Below are positions 54,801 to 62,596 of a DNA stretch of 64,000 nucleotides, piece by piece. Position 1 is the first letter of the stretch. Each line of letters starts with the position of its first letter. The stretch spans positions 62,001 through 126,000 of the forward strand of contig JAFIGX010000014.1 in assembly GCA_017849455.1 (NCBI GenBank), in the 5' to 3' direction. The notes below the pieces were generated by a model. The model did not search any database. It saw nothing but the letters and a program-made list of their open reading frames with translations, and was not told the DNA's origin. Origin of the DNA: Pseudobacter sp. GTDB lineage: Bacteria; Bacteroidota; Bacteroidia; Chitinophagales; Chitinophagaceae. Position numbers and translations under genes: made by a program.

Positions 54801-55759
54801 TGCTCACTGATCTGGAGCGCCTTGATCCCCGATCTGGAATTATAGCTCGTGCCCAGGGAAAGCCCGAATGAAAGCGTTTTATCGGTCAGGAATTTCGTGC
54901 CGGTGAGAGAAACATTGGGTGATAATGTGAGTCCATATCTTGAACTGAGGTTGGCGCTCACTCCGGCAGAAACGCCGACAGAGGCCGTTAACAGCGTATC
55001 TTTAGTATCTTTCTCGGTTTTCGTATAGTCCGCGATCTTGAATCCAACCCCTCCTTTGATCCCAAAATCAATAGCAGGTCCCAGGTAATTGTTGAAGGAA
55101 ACGCCCAGGTTAACCCCTACAGATTGCAGGAACTTCGGCATTTTCTTTAGACCATTGAATTCCAGATCGGCATTCAGATTGACCCCCCAGGTAACATTGG
55201 CTTTCATCTTCTGCGTTTGCAGCATCATGTCGGTACCATCGAAATCATCCGGTACACCCCTCATATTGCGATTGATATTGCCAGGGTTGATATTCCAGCC
55301 AAGGCCCACCCAGCTTGCCTCTTGCTCCATACCGATGCCGCCGTTATAAAAGATGTTCACGGGATAACCACCCACATCCAGCAAAGGAATATTATAACTG
55401 AAATTGCCGGTGAACAGGTTCACCATATTATCTGCCCCGATGGATTTGAATGATGACATTTCAGGTTGTGAGGGACCGCCGATGAATTGCTGATTGTGCC
55501 TGGCAGGTCTGTTCTTAGCTTTTTTTTCGGTTGCTGCTTTCCGAATGTTGCTCCCTGTTGCAACAGGATTCACCGGCAATGGGTTCTTCAGTGAAGGCCG
55601 GCCGGCAAGATCGCGGCGTAATTTTTCCAGCCTCCACGCATCGAAGTCAAAACCCGATCTACGCATGGCATACAGTGGGATGCTGAATTCAAGAAAGAAG
55701 ATCAAGGACAAACTACAGGCAATGGATTTCCTGTATTTGTGTGCCAATAGCTGGATCAT
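48824..55759 (-). CDS. 2311-residue SpvB/Tc-toxin-like exported giant protein
   Basis: A huge exported protein: signal or anchor segment at about 14-31, then an arginine/lysine-rich stretch (35-90). It shares the form of Bacteroidota proteins resembling the N-terminal part of SpvB/TcdB shells: MVNLFTGNFSYNIPLLDVGG, GMEQEASWVGLGWNINPG and RNMRGVPDDFDG near 110-175. Long beta-rich repeats fill the middle. Near 2080-2240 lies a carbohydrate-binding-like sandwich (GWQKIEGEFTAPPGVTSMDL), and the end is a YD-type segment (YVYDPVTLRLIAELDPNNYG, FYEYDEEGTLVRTK). It has no visible toxin tip. In Tc toxins the SpvB-like shell encloses an RHS cocoon, and here the RHS protein is made by the same operon. 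The pairing is inference. Confidence 0.8.
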   Translation of the reverse strand: MIQLLAHKYRKSIACSLSLIFFLEFSIPLYAMRRSGFDFDAWRLEKLRRDLAGRPSLKNPLPVNPVATGSNIRKAATEKKAKNRPARHNQQFIGGPSQPEMSSFKSIGADNMVNLFTGNFSYNIPLLDVGGYPVNIFYNGGIGMEQEASWVGLGWNINPGNINRNMRGVPDDFDGTDMMLQTQKMKANVTWGVNLNADLEFNGLKKMPKFLQSVGVNLGVSFNNYLGPAIDFGIKGGVGFKIADYTKTEKDTKDTLLTASVGVSAGVSANLSSRYGLTLSPNVSLTGTKFLTDKTLSFGLSLGTSYNSRSGIKALQISEQTSFNRAHEWKDGGEGEYRKLEKHGSGNGALIGTSINFARPSYIPAIRMPMSNEAWSGHFQLGGAIWGIYGSAEVEVFKSVSKVAEENVDLLKPLVGYMYYEKAAGNPAAVMDFTRFNDNEVTPRTPVISAPQYTYDVFELQGEGTGGSVRAYRNDYGYVRDNTTRSQDKNISAGVDIGIPGHFGANFNLIKTPSVIGEWTEGNKLRNFLSFANANSNPDRAWEKVYFRNPGETSVLTDQQFAKIGGTDLVRFKLGGYYGSTSIEPTLERFSRDNKLIGTVNLLQPDISKRKKRSQVFSFLTAAEASVVGLDKKIKSYSTTNILNGTNNLVYDSIDRVGSYRKAHHISQINVAESDGKRYVYGIPVYNIVQKDFTFSVGSNAIDDDLVGIQPSEITRSSAHLNNSSSRDGYLQISRMPAYAHSFLLSGILSPDYVDLTGNGITEDDLGEAVKFNYTKTAVPYRWRSPLTEGQQANYNTGNRSNPKDNKGIISYGERETWYLQSIESKTMIALFTLETRADGRNTVDSVGGIDYNNPSLRRLKKIDLYNKADLKKNGIANAKPIKTVNFEYSYRLCARVPGNKDTTEIVNGQNVNAERGKLTLERIYFTYNGKLRSKNEQYLFSYGSTAAENPAYAFNATDRWGTYKPKENNPDQLKNSAYPYSLQKTDAASVTNIRQNAGAWSLKKILLPSGGQLEVEYESDDYAYVQNRRAASMMKIAGFGKAPDGIYSNNLYGVSGLAAAITENDVVYINLPDPCNNRTEVGRKYLDGVQQLAFKLAVVMPKGEYEYVTSYATIADYGVYNSSTIWVRVNLMDGLSPMSLTALEYLKEKLPGQAFPGYEIADGSTLQQVGDMLAGWGNALKNAFRNPILNMRSRGAGKTVLLSKSFVRLNEPTGFKYGGGHRVKKVLLKDNWKAMANKFTAVYGQAYDYTTTEVLPDGSKRTISSGVATYEPAIGNEENPFQTILLVANRLPAGPATYGAIEMPFLDAFFPSPTVGYSKVSVRSIIYDSIPAGRKSRSGVGRQVTEFYTAKDYPVYYNYTSLDPGSDKGSHNSNFTAFFYKYAFDSRSLSQGFLIENNDMHGKMKSQSSYGEKDTATRINYTQYFYRNTGAKGLNEKFDFAYGDQGGKVEQGNMGIDIELMTDTREMKINGSSLEIQAQVELYPVILPVWLPFIWPVFGESESIYRAVTTTKVINYHSVLDSVVVIDKGSQVSKRDMVYDAETGQVLVTRTNNEFDKPVYKTTYPAYWAYSGMGPAYKNIDLNFSGVGFKDGKIISGVSSTEISNLFESGDELYLSFPGSTPSDNCGAKLEAQSVNRLWAFDQNKNTSSLKNPNPDFIFMDSAGRLYTKKDVSFRIIRSGRRNLLADPVATAITLADPIDRSSTPTLRINNNSNTVSATATEFREKWQIDNETINKLSTVFDNATCSFKEVIDCNGYLEKRINPYTKGLLGSFITNRKLVFLADRKETNPATPTNLPRNGTFDNFKLYWDFSAGSSLVPDLSSNQWVSSEEVTRINSLGRQLETRNALNIYTGAQYGYKKTLPIAIADNSRYHEMLYAGFEDEYFNGNINAVQENPCLEKHISLANMPNAVLTNMDSISMNAHTGKYALKVNGNSTATKTIPIKSSISEDFSFVFDKDTTKSLYAIGLNIGTIRKSPSTLVLDTSIYPNASSGNEAMFLRVRQSRPTQTSTSVSYAYDIDAFNYIEVLQDRVYNITRKVMEYRQTSSTFADMLFRITSLSGVQVPITYISTSFDDKLFSCCLPKGIYRIDYSIHADYYYSCSGSGCTWELPGVEYSLIFDDFKPGYKSPSTQNGCIFTKPAYGTGSMLNPLFSFPAGKRMLFSSWVKDPCINSTTGLPCNSVNITFNNGSSISQPFRPSGPVIEGWQKIEGEFTAPPGVTSMDLKFVNGSGVPIYYDDIRIHPFNANMKSYVYDPVTLRLIAELDPNNYGTFYEYDEEGTLVRTKAETKEGIKTIQETRSSKQKNINSIQ

Positions 55760-55773
55760 ATCTACAGTTGGTT

Positions 55774-56856
55774 TTATTGGTTGATACTGAACAGTGCCTT
55801 ATGACTGCCGTTTCGCTGATCGATGATCTCGACGATATAGGTGTTACCCGGCGCAAATGCCCTGGGAAGCTGGAAGCTGAGGAAGTTGTCACCGTACTGT
55901 ATCTCTTTTTTTACTTCCAGCATCAGCTTATTTCCTGTGGTCAGGAAACGTACAGGGGCCGTGTGCTCCTTATCGGCTGAATAATATTTGATGAAAAGCC
56001 TGTTGCCGTGGACCACTCCCATATTCCCGCTTTCGCCTGCTTCGCCGAGTGTGATGAAACTGGCCTGTATGGGATCAATCCGGGGATGGTCGGGCTCTTT
56101 CACTTTGAATACCCATACTTCGGAATGACCAGCATAGTTCTTATCATCCCGCGCGATCACCTGCCAGGCATACCATTTCTCTTTATCGAATGCAGGCAGG
56201 CTGGCAGGATAGGTTTGCAGGTTATTGGCGATGCCGGCAGTATTGTAAAAGGAAAGATTGTTCTGCAATGCTTCCGCAGGTTTTTGTCCGGGCCTGATCT
56301 CTGCCACCAGCATTTCATAACGGAGCCTGTTGAACATCGTTGCAGGCGTGGGCGGTGTCCAGGTAAACTGGGCCGGCTGGATGTCGAGCACTGAACTGTC
56401 GGCCGGGAACATCAGCATGGGCGGGCTCAGCGGCTCCACATCGAAGCGGATACATTCTTCTGCGATCAGGTTGTTCTTTTCTCCCTGCCAGCTCACGAAT
56501 GAATAGCAGGCCAGGTAAGCACCTGCCGGCAACAGGCCGCTGATCGTTTTATCCGGTTCCATACCCAGGTAATTATATTGGATAGGGCTGAGCCGGTTCA
56601 CATTGAGCTGTGCAGAACCTTTGGGCAGGGTAAAACCCGCTGTGGCGGCGGTCATCAGCTCGATGCCCGATTGAGGGTCCCTGATCAATAGCTCCAGTCT
56701 CCCGTCGATCGCATGTCCGGTACCATTCACCAGTACGAGATTCCAGAGCTGGTTCTTTTGCACCAGTCCTACTGAAGGGATGGTGCTCTGGATTTGTACC
56801 TGTGCTTTCGCCAGCAAACCGGTGAACATCAGTAATAGTCCCCAGTATTTTTTCAT
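55774..56856 (-). CDS. exported TANFOR-like protein
   Basis: A 360-residue protein with a signal peptide (MKKYWGLLLMFTGLLAKAQ). The first third is a beta-sandwich (QNKNQLWNLVLVNGTGHAID-like strands). The centre holds PMLMFPADSSVLDIQPAQFTW followed by RYEMLVAEIRPGQKPAEALQ, a pattern I associate with the TANFOR domain of Bacteroidota secreted proteins and with fibronectin-like folds. YAWQVIARDDKNYAGHSEVW continues it. The final part is a third sandwich. It has no catalytic signature and looks like a scaffold or adaptor between the barrel encoded upstream and the giant protein encoded 14 bases downstream. Confidence 0.75.
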   Translation of the reverse strand: MKKYWGLLLMFTGLLAKAQVQIQSTIPSVGLVQKNQLWNLVLVNGTGHAIDGRLELLIRDPQSGIELMTAATAGFTLPKGSAQLNVNRLSPIQYNYLGMEPDKTISGLLPAGAYLACYSFVSWQGEKNNLIAEECIRFDVEPLSPPMLMFPADSSVLDIQPAQFTWTPPTPATMFNRLRYEMLVAEIRPGQKPAEALQNNLSFYNTAGIANNLQTYPASLPAFDKEKWYAWQVIARDDKNYAGHSEVWVFKVKEPDHPRIDPIQASFITLGEAGESGNMGVVHGNRLFIKYYSADKEHTAPVRFLTTGNKLMLEVKKEIQYGDNFLSFQLPRAFAPGNTYIVEIIDQRNGSHKALFSINQ

Positions 56857-56889
56857 ATTCTATATTTTATAATTCTGTTTGTATTCATT

Positions 56890-59178
56890 TTAAAAAGTCC
56901 TGTTGAAGCCAATGCGCCCCATATCGACCGGCAACAGGTTGCGTGCTATACAAGGTAAAAAGCTCCTGTCATAATTCAATTGAAGGGCGCCTATCTTCGG
57001 AATATCGATTGTCAGTCCGGCCATCCCTCCCCATAAGGTTTGCTGTTTGTTCACCCTGTTGTATTTTCCTCCGGCGCTTACACTCAGCCATTGCATCAAC
57101 TGGTAACCGAGGGATTGCTCGATGGTAACCACTTTCAAGTCCTGCTGTTTTGTATAGGTGAAACCGCTTTGCGATTGCAGTTTATTCCAGAAGATGGCAT
57201 GGCTGACCGACCAACTGGACGCATTGTAATAGATGAACCCGGTATCGGCGCCATGATTATAAAAGCGGATATGGACGGCATTCGAGCTCATGGTTACCGG
57301 GCCTATGCGCCAGGCATGACTGATCATACCGGTGAGTGTGTTGTATTGGTTCTCCACGATCACCTGGTTATCGAGCACTGTTAACTGGGAGGAAGGATAA
57401 TACCCTATCGAAACCATCGGGTATTTTGGGATGCGAAGGGTACCGACAAAAGATTTAAAGACCGTTTTGCTGCTCACGGAAGTATTGCTGTACGGATTGT
57501 TGAAATCATTCTTGCGGATGCCTGCTTCTACCGACAGGCGATTTTTCCAAAAGCCCTGAAGTACTTTTACCTGGAAGGCCTCCTGCCCTACATTCACCGG
57601 CAGCAGGTTGAATGATTGAAAATGTTCTCCCGTTTTCCGGTAATAGCCGGTGATACGCGTCGATGTGGAAGGCCATGAGCTATAAACACGAATACTGTAC
57701 GCCTGGTTACTGCCATCTCTTAGGTCCCATACTTTTTTCATGAGGTCCTGCCGGCCCGGTGGAGCGCCTGTTGTATAGTAGGAGCTTCGCGCCGTTTCCA
57801 GCACTACATAATTGTTTTCATTGATGGCCACACGGCTTTCGATGGAAAAGCCCATCACTTTCTCAGGCCCGGACTGGTTATTGACTGTATAGAGAAGGCT
57901 TCGCTTACCATTATAATAGGTGACGATCACATTGTTCTTTTCTTTATGGCCGATGCCTGCCCGCACCACAAAGAGCGATTGAGGAGGAAGATGCTGGTCC
58001 CTGATCACGAAATCCCTGAACCTTGCATTGATCCTGCCCGCGGCGAATGCGAAATAATATTTACCGGGATTCATCGCCGCATTGATCCCTGTGAGTGAAA
58101 TATTTTTTACGGTCAGCTCGGAATAGTCCACCCAGGTGCGACCAACCCCGAACGTGGTAACGGAACCCAATACCTGCCAGCCTTTGGGCAGGTCCCGGGC
58201 ACTGCTTTTTGTTTTGTTCATGAATTCTTTCAAGGAGGCCGGATCGTTGATCCTGGCGATCTCCCCTTTCAACCTGCTGATGGAATCCTGTACAGACTTC
58301 TGTACCGATCTTAGTTTTTCTTCATAGGTTTTCAGTTCTTTGACCAGGCTGTCGAGCTCTTTCTTCTTTGTTTCCATTTTTTTCAAAGGCCCCATCTGTT
58401 CCAGTGAATCGAGACCTTTCTTCGAAAGAGAATCCTGCCAGGCTTTGCCCAATGCGGTGAGACTATCCTTTCTTTTTTGCAATAATGCGGTTGCCCGTGC
58501 GGCTGCCTGCTCTTTAAGCTGTACAGCATCGGGCAATTCCCGCGGAAGAGCAGGCAACCGGCCCATCAGCCTGTCTTTCTCCGCTGCCAGTTCATATAAT
58601 CTTGCCGGATCATTGATCCAATTCCTCAATTCAGATAATTGCCGCTGCTTCTGCTGGTATTGCCTTTCCATATTTTCCAGCATGTTGTTGCCTGTCCGTA
58701 TTTTTTCATCCATCTTTCTCCGCAGGTCGTCCCTGATCTGCTGGTAGAACAAGCCCCTGTTGAACTGGAAATTCACATCGGCGATATTGGAAAAATAAAG
58801 CGAGTTGCTTTGTCTGGCCAGCATGGTAAGCCGGAAAGGGTAACTTCTTTTATAGACCAGGTCCATACTGGTTTGTATGCTATGCTGAGAGAAATCTTTT
58901 TGAGCAAAAGGAGTATCTACCAGTGAACGGTAAATGAAATCGTATTGCACGTTTCCATGAATAGTGATCAGCGGTGAGGAACTGAGGTTCCATCTGCCGT
59001 TATCGTTGGGCAGGTCCGGCAGAATGGTATATCCTTCTGTTTGTTTACAGGTTCCATTCAGGTAGTAGACCAATGAATCGCTTCTCCCTGATGGTTTTGT
59101 GGCAGCAGGTTGGCTTTGCCCGTAGCATGTGCCCAGGCAAATCAGCAGGAGCAATAATAAATAAGCAGTGTAGCCCAT
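56890..59178 (-). CDS. predicted outer-membrane barrel with internal coiled coil
   Basis: A 762-residue protein, first of the RHS operon. A signal peptide (about 1-21) is followed by beta-strands (about 60-150). A long charged helical region (about 150-325) is rich in K, E, L, Q (MDEKIRTGNNMLENMERQYQ, KKMETKKKELDSLVKELKTY). This should form a coiled coil of more than 200 angstroms if continuous. About 25 alternating amphipathic strands then follow to a C-terminal phenylalanine (GRIGFNRTF), the usual mark of barrels inserted by BamA. A barrel with a periplasmic coiled coil suits a secretion or display pore. I know no named family. Start and length are unambiguous. Confidence 0.78.
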   Translation of the reverse strand: MGYTAYLLLLLLICLGTCYGQSQPAATKPSGRSDSLVYYLNGTCKQTEGYTILPDLPNDNGRWNLSSSPLITIHGNVQYDFIYRSLVDTPFAQKDFSQHSIQTSMDLVYKRSYPFRLTMLARQSNSLYFSNIADVNFQFNRGLFYQQIRDDLRRKMDEKIRTGNNMLENMERQYQQKQRQLSELRNWINDPARLYELAAEKDRLMGRLPALPRELPDAVQLKEQAAARATALLQKRKDSLTALGKAWQDSLSKKGLDSLEQMGPLKKMETKKKELDSLVKELKTYEEKLRSVQKSVQDSISRLKGEIARINDPASLKEFMNKTKSSARDLPKGWQVLGSVTTFGVGRTWVDYSELTVKNISLTGINAAMNPGKYYFAFAAGRINARFRDFVIRDQHLPPQSLFVVRAGIGHKEKNNVIVTYYNGKRSLLYTVNNQSGPEKVMGFSIESRVAINENNYVVLETARSSYYTTGAPPGRQDLMKKVWDLRDGSNQAYSIRVYSSWPSTSTRITGYYRKTGEHFQSFNLLPVNVGQEAFQVKVLQGFWKNRLSVEAGIRKNDFNNPYSNTSVSSKTVFKSFVGTLRIPKYPMVSIGYYPSSQLTVLDNQVIVENQYNTLTGMISHAWRIGPVTMSSNAVHIRFYNHGADTGFIYYNASSWSVSHAIFWNKLQSQSGFTYTKQQDLKVVTIEQSLGYQLMQWLSVSAGGKYNRVNKQQTLWGGMAGLTIDIPKIGALQLNYDRSFLPCIARNLLPVDMGRIGFNRTF

Positions 59179-59199
59179 TGGTCGGGGTAATTAGACAAG

Positions 59200-59241
59200 A
59201 TCAGTACTGGTTGCAGACGGCAGAGGATCAGTAGTACTGAT
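59200..59241 (-). promoter_or_regulatory. palindromic operator candidate upstream of the RHS operon
   Basis: ATCAGTAGTACTGAT (59227-59241) is a perfect 15-base palindrome with one central base. A third half-site, ATCAGTACT, lies at 59200-59208, forming a 9-base inverted pair with 59233-59241. The sites begin 22 bases upstream of the first gene's ATG, where a repressor would block transcription or translation. The rest of the 413-base spacer 59179-59591 shows no gene. No adjacent regulator gene is present. Confidence 0.45.
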
Positions 59242-59554
59242 TATCCGGGCAATGGCAGGCTATGCTTGAACAATAAGTAGAAATGTTGGAGAGGGATTTG
59301 CAGGAAAAGATGTCGGGTGATAAGGTTCATATTTTTCATAAGTAGGTTAAGGTTATTTGAATCGTTGGAAAAGTTAATTGTTTTATTTCATTCAACAAGG
59401 CCGTTTCAAATAAATGTGACGATTTTACCTAGAACCCCTTAGCATGGACCGATGATCATGAAAGTATTCCCTCATGCAAAGATCAGGTTATTAATTGCCA
59501 ATCGACGATACTGTTACTTTCCGCAAAGGATTTATTTTTAAAGAAAGAACGCCC

Positions 59555-59573
59555 TGCCGGCCATAAGCCGGCA
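59555..59573 (+). promoter_or_regulatory. 19-base palindrome upstream of the GH28-like gene
   Basis: TGCCGGC (59555-59561) and GCCGGCA (59567-59573) surround CATAA, ending 18 bases before the ATG. It can be a leader hairpin or a dimer-binding operator. A TTACTTTC -7-like box lies further upstream near 59512-59519. Confidence 0.4.
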
Positions 59574-59591
59574 ATCATAAAATAATTATCT

Positions 59592-62591
59592 ATGATGCGT
59601 AAACGCTTCAACATATTCTCATTGACCCTGATCCTTCCCGTTTTGATGAGCGCTCCTGTTTTCGGACAGCAAAATAAAAAAGCGCCGGTTGCGAAGAGCA
59701 TGGAACTGGACATTAGTGAAGGAGCAACCCATATCGCCAGGATCAATATGGATACCATTGTTCTGATCAGTGGTTCCACCTATTCATTTACGGTAGATAC
59801 GCCGGAAGACAAGGGCCTTGTTCCTACCGGTATCACCATAGCGCAGCTCCCTGCCGAGCTGACCGCCAAAGATGGCACCCCGCTGCAATACCAGGTCATT
59901 GACAGAGAAGGTGCTCCCAAATCAGAAGGACTGTTGGCCGATGGCGATCGCCTGCTCGTAACAGACAATAACGGAAAGGCCAAAAGAATTTACCATATCC
60001 AATCGGCATCCATGGCCCTGTGCGGAAAACTGGCATTACAGCGCCCTGCGCTTACGCTGGGCTCCAAAACGAGCCTGGAACTGCATTTCACGGCAGGCCA
60101 GCGTACACCGGATGCAACCGTCAGGATCGAAGTGCCGGCAGGGATACAGGTAGATCTTTCCAATACCACGGTGAATGTGATCGGGAGAGGCACAGTATTG
60201 CTGAAAAATCTCGCCACACAATCCATCGGCCGTACAGGTACGCATTATTCCTATTCCAAAGTCGGTGAAGTGAATATCTCCAGAACAACTGAAGGTAATA
60301 CCCTGCTCCAGTTCTCGCATCTCGATCTCCGCCCTGCCAATGGGCCCGACCTGGTGATCACGATCCACGACGTGCAACTGAACAAAGCGGGCAAATATAT
60401 TTTAGCTGCCAGCTACACCACGGCGCAGCCTGCAGTGCTCAACAGTCCGGCCTCTTCAGTTACGCTCACTATAACTCCTACCATTTCAGGGTTCGAAAGA
60501 TCGGTCATGAGAGAACGTGAGTACAAAGAATCGCCTGGTCTCTATACCAGCGCCAGCTTCAACTGGCCCATAGGGCAAGCGACCACGGACATACAATTGC
60601 AGCAATCGACCGACAAAGGCAAAACCTGGAGCGCTGCGAAGAACGCCAGCATCGATGCAAAGAGTGGGAAGGCCACCATTTCAGGACTAACTCCCCACCA
60701 ACGCTATACTTTCCGCCTGATGGTAAAAGATGGCCCACATAAAGGAGCTTCCAATACCGCCCGCTTTTATTCCGGGAAGATGGATATAAAAAACTTCGGT
60801 GCAGCGGGAGACGACAACCAGGACTATACTGAACAGATCAACAAAGCGATCGAATATCTTCACCAACTTGGCGGCGGCACCCTCCTTTTCAGCAAAGGCA
60901 TTTATTCCGTCCGGACCGTTCATCTCAGGAGCAACGTTTATCTCTACGTGGAGAAGGGCGCTACCATCAAGGCTTTGAAAGGAGGTGATGCACCGGAAAC
61001 TACCTGGTTCAGCGATAAAAAATACCGCTCAGGGCTCTCCCCTACTAATCCCGGGCCGTATAGCGATCCTGAAAATTATCTCACCAAACAGGATGTGGGA
61101 CATCATTATTTCAGGAATGCCATGTTCTTCGGCGAAAGGCTCGACAATGTAAAGATCATCGGCAATGGCTATATTACCGGCAACGGTAATCTCGTAACGG
61201 GCGACAAGGTAATGAGCAATGCACCCGATAACCGCTGCGATAAAATGTTCACCTTTAAGCTCTGCACCAATATCGAGATCGGCGGCATCCCAAGAGAAGA
61301 AGATCTCTGGTACGATTCCACGAAAGATGAGCCTTACTATATCCGGAAAGACGGTTCGAAAGATCCCAACACCGACAATATGTTGCATATCGACCGTGCA
61401 GGTCATTTCGTATTGCTGGCCACCGGAACAGACCATCTCCATGTACACGATACTTATTTTGCCAAACAGCACCAGGGCAACGCTCGCGATATCTATGATT
61501 TCATGGCCTGTAATGATGTTACTGTCACCAATATCTATTCGAAGGTCAGCTCGGATGATATCGTGAAGCCGGGCTCCGACTGCTCCCTGGGTTTCACCCG
61601 GCCTGCTACAAAATACCTTGTGCGCAATGTGATCGGCGATACCAATTGCAACCTGTTCCAGATCGGTTCCGAAACGGCCGACGATATCACCGATATCTGT
61701 GTCGATAATATTTATGTGCTGGGCGCCAATAAAGCAGGGTTCTCCATTTCCACGAACGATGGCGGACACATTAAAGATATTCATCTCAACTGCGGCCATA
61801 CAGGTATCCTTCATCATCGCTCAAAAATGTTCAGGACCTTCACTCCTTTCTTCATTTCGATCTCCAATCGCGGACGGGTACTTGGCGCTGATGTGGGAAA
61901 GTATGCGTTTACAGATAATGGTGAGCAGCACAATGAACTGCTGATAAAGAATGTCAATATCGGCCGGGTAGAAAATATCATTCTCAACGGAATAGATATT
62001 GCCGAAGTCTATGGAGGAAGCTCATACAGCGGAAAAAACAGATGGGCCGTGTATGATGGAAAGCAAAGAAGGGCAACACCTATCATTGCAGGATATGCCC
62101 TTCCTGAAAATAAGGACGTACAGGGCGGTCTCGATTTCCGGTTACCGGATGGCAGGCATACCGGTTATATCAGGAACGTAGTGTTCAATGATGTGCATCT
62201 GTTGGTAAAAGGCGGCAACCCGCTTTCAGACACCAGCGCTGCTCCTCCGGAACTGGGCGTTGGCCAATACAATGCGTCCAACCTGAAAGTGCAGCCTTCT
62301 TATGGGCTCTGGGCGCGGCACGTGGAAGGACTTACAGTGAATGCAAGCTCCTTTAATTATGAGAAACGCGACAGCCGTTATGCTATCTTCCTCCACGATG
62401 TGCTGGGAGCCACCATCAGCGATGTGAAGATGGTGAGGCCGGCAGATAATGCTGCAGTCGTGAAATGGAAAAATACTTCCGGCGTTTCCATAGATAAGAC
62501 AACCTATTACCTTGACCAGTGGGACCATTCACCTGCTGCATTATCGGGTATCCTGCCTGATACCACTACAGGCAACTCCGGGCGAAGATGA
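59592..62591 (+). CDS. GH28-like right-handed beta-helix protein with fibronectin domain
   Basis: A 999-residue exported protein. A signal peptide (about 1-25) is followed by two or three beta-sandwich modules (about 30-300), a fibronectin type III domain (about 300-395; TASFNWPIGQATTDIQLQQS, ISGLTPHQRYTFRLMV), and a polygalacturonase-type beta-helix (about 398-980). The helix entry IKNFGAAGDDNQDYTEQINK and GGGTLLFSKGIYSVRTVHLR are classic GH28. The acidic VSSDDIVKPGSDCSLG occupies the catalytic GDD region, while the canonical NTDGxD and GHG are not seen in standard form. It may therefore act on an unusual uronic or galactose polymer. It is monocistronic and lacks the SusCD partners. Confidence 0.8.
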   Translation: MMRKRFNIFSLTLILPVLMSAPVFGQQNKKAPVAKSMELDISEGATHIARINMDTIVLISGSTYSFTVDTPEDKGLVPTGITIAQLPAELTAKDGTPLQYQVIDREGAPKSEGLLADGDRLLVTDNNGKAKRIYHIQSASMALCGKLALQRPALTLGSKTSLELHFTAGQRTPDATVRIEVPAGIQVDLSNTTVNVIGRGTVLLKNLATQSIGRTGTHYSYSKVGEVNISRTTEGNTLLQFSHLDLRPANGPDLVITIHDVQLNKAGKYILAASYTTAQPAVLNSPASSVTLTITPTISGFERSVMREREYKESPGLYTSASFNWPIGQATTDIQLQQSTDKGKTWSAAKNASIDAKSGKATISGLTPHQRYTFRLMVKDGPHKGASNTARFYSGKMDIKNFGAAGDDNQDYTEQINKAIEYLHQLGGGTLLFSKGIYSVRTVHLRSNVYLYVEKGATIKALKGGDAPETTWFSDKKYRSGLSPTNPGPYSDPENYLTKQDVGHHYFRNAMFFGERLDNVKIIGNGYITGNGNLVTGDKVMSNAPDNRCDKMFTFKLCTNIEIGGIPREEDLWYDSTKDEPYYIRKDGSKDPNTDNMLHIDRAGHFVLLATGTDHLHVHDTYFAKQHQGNARDIYDFMACNDVTVTNIYSKVSSDDIVKPGSDCSLGFTRPATKYLVRNVIGDTNCNLFQIGSETADDITDICVDNIYVLGANKAGFSISTNDGGHIKDIHLNCGHTGILHHRSKMFRTFTPFFISISNRGRVLGADVGKYAFTDNGEQHNELLIKNVNIGRVENIILNGIDIAEVYGGSSYSGKNRWAVYDGKQRRATPIIAGYALPENKDVQGGLDFRLPDGRHTGYIRNVVFNDVHLLVKGGNPLSDTSAAPPELGVGQYNASNLKVQPSYGLWARHVEGLTVNASSFNYEKRDSRYAIFLHDVLGATISDVKMVRPADNAAVVKWKNTSGVSIDKTTYYLDQWDHSPAALSGILPDTTTGNSGRR

Positions 62592-62596
62592 ATTTA

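Noticed and set aside
61029..61817. Minus-strand open frame of 262 codons inside the GH28-like gene
   Set aside because: Shadow of the beta-helix coding sequence. The repeated isoleucine/valine pattern mirrors the sense strand.
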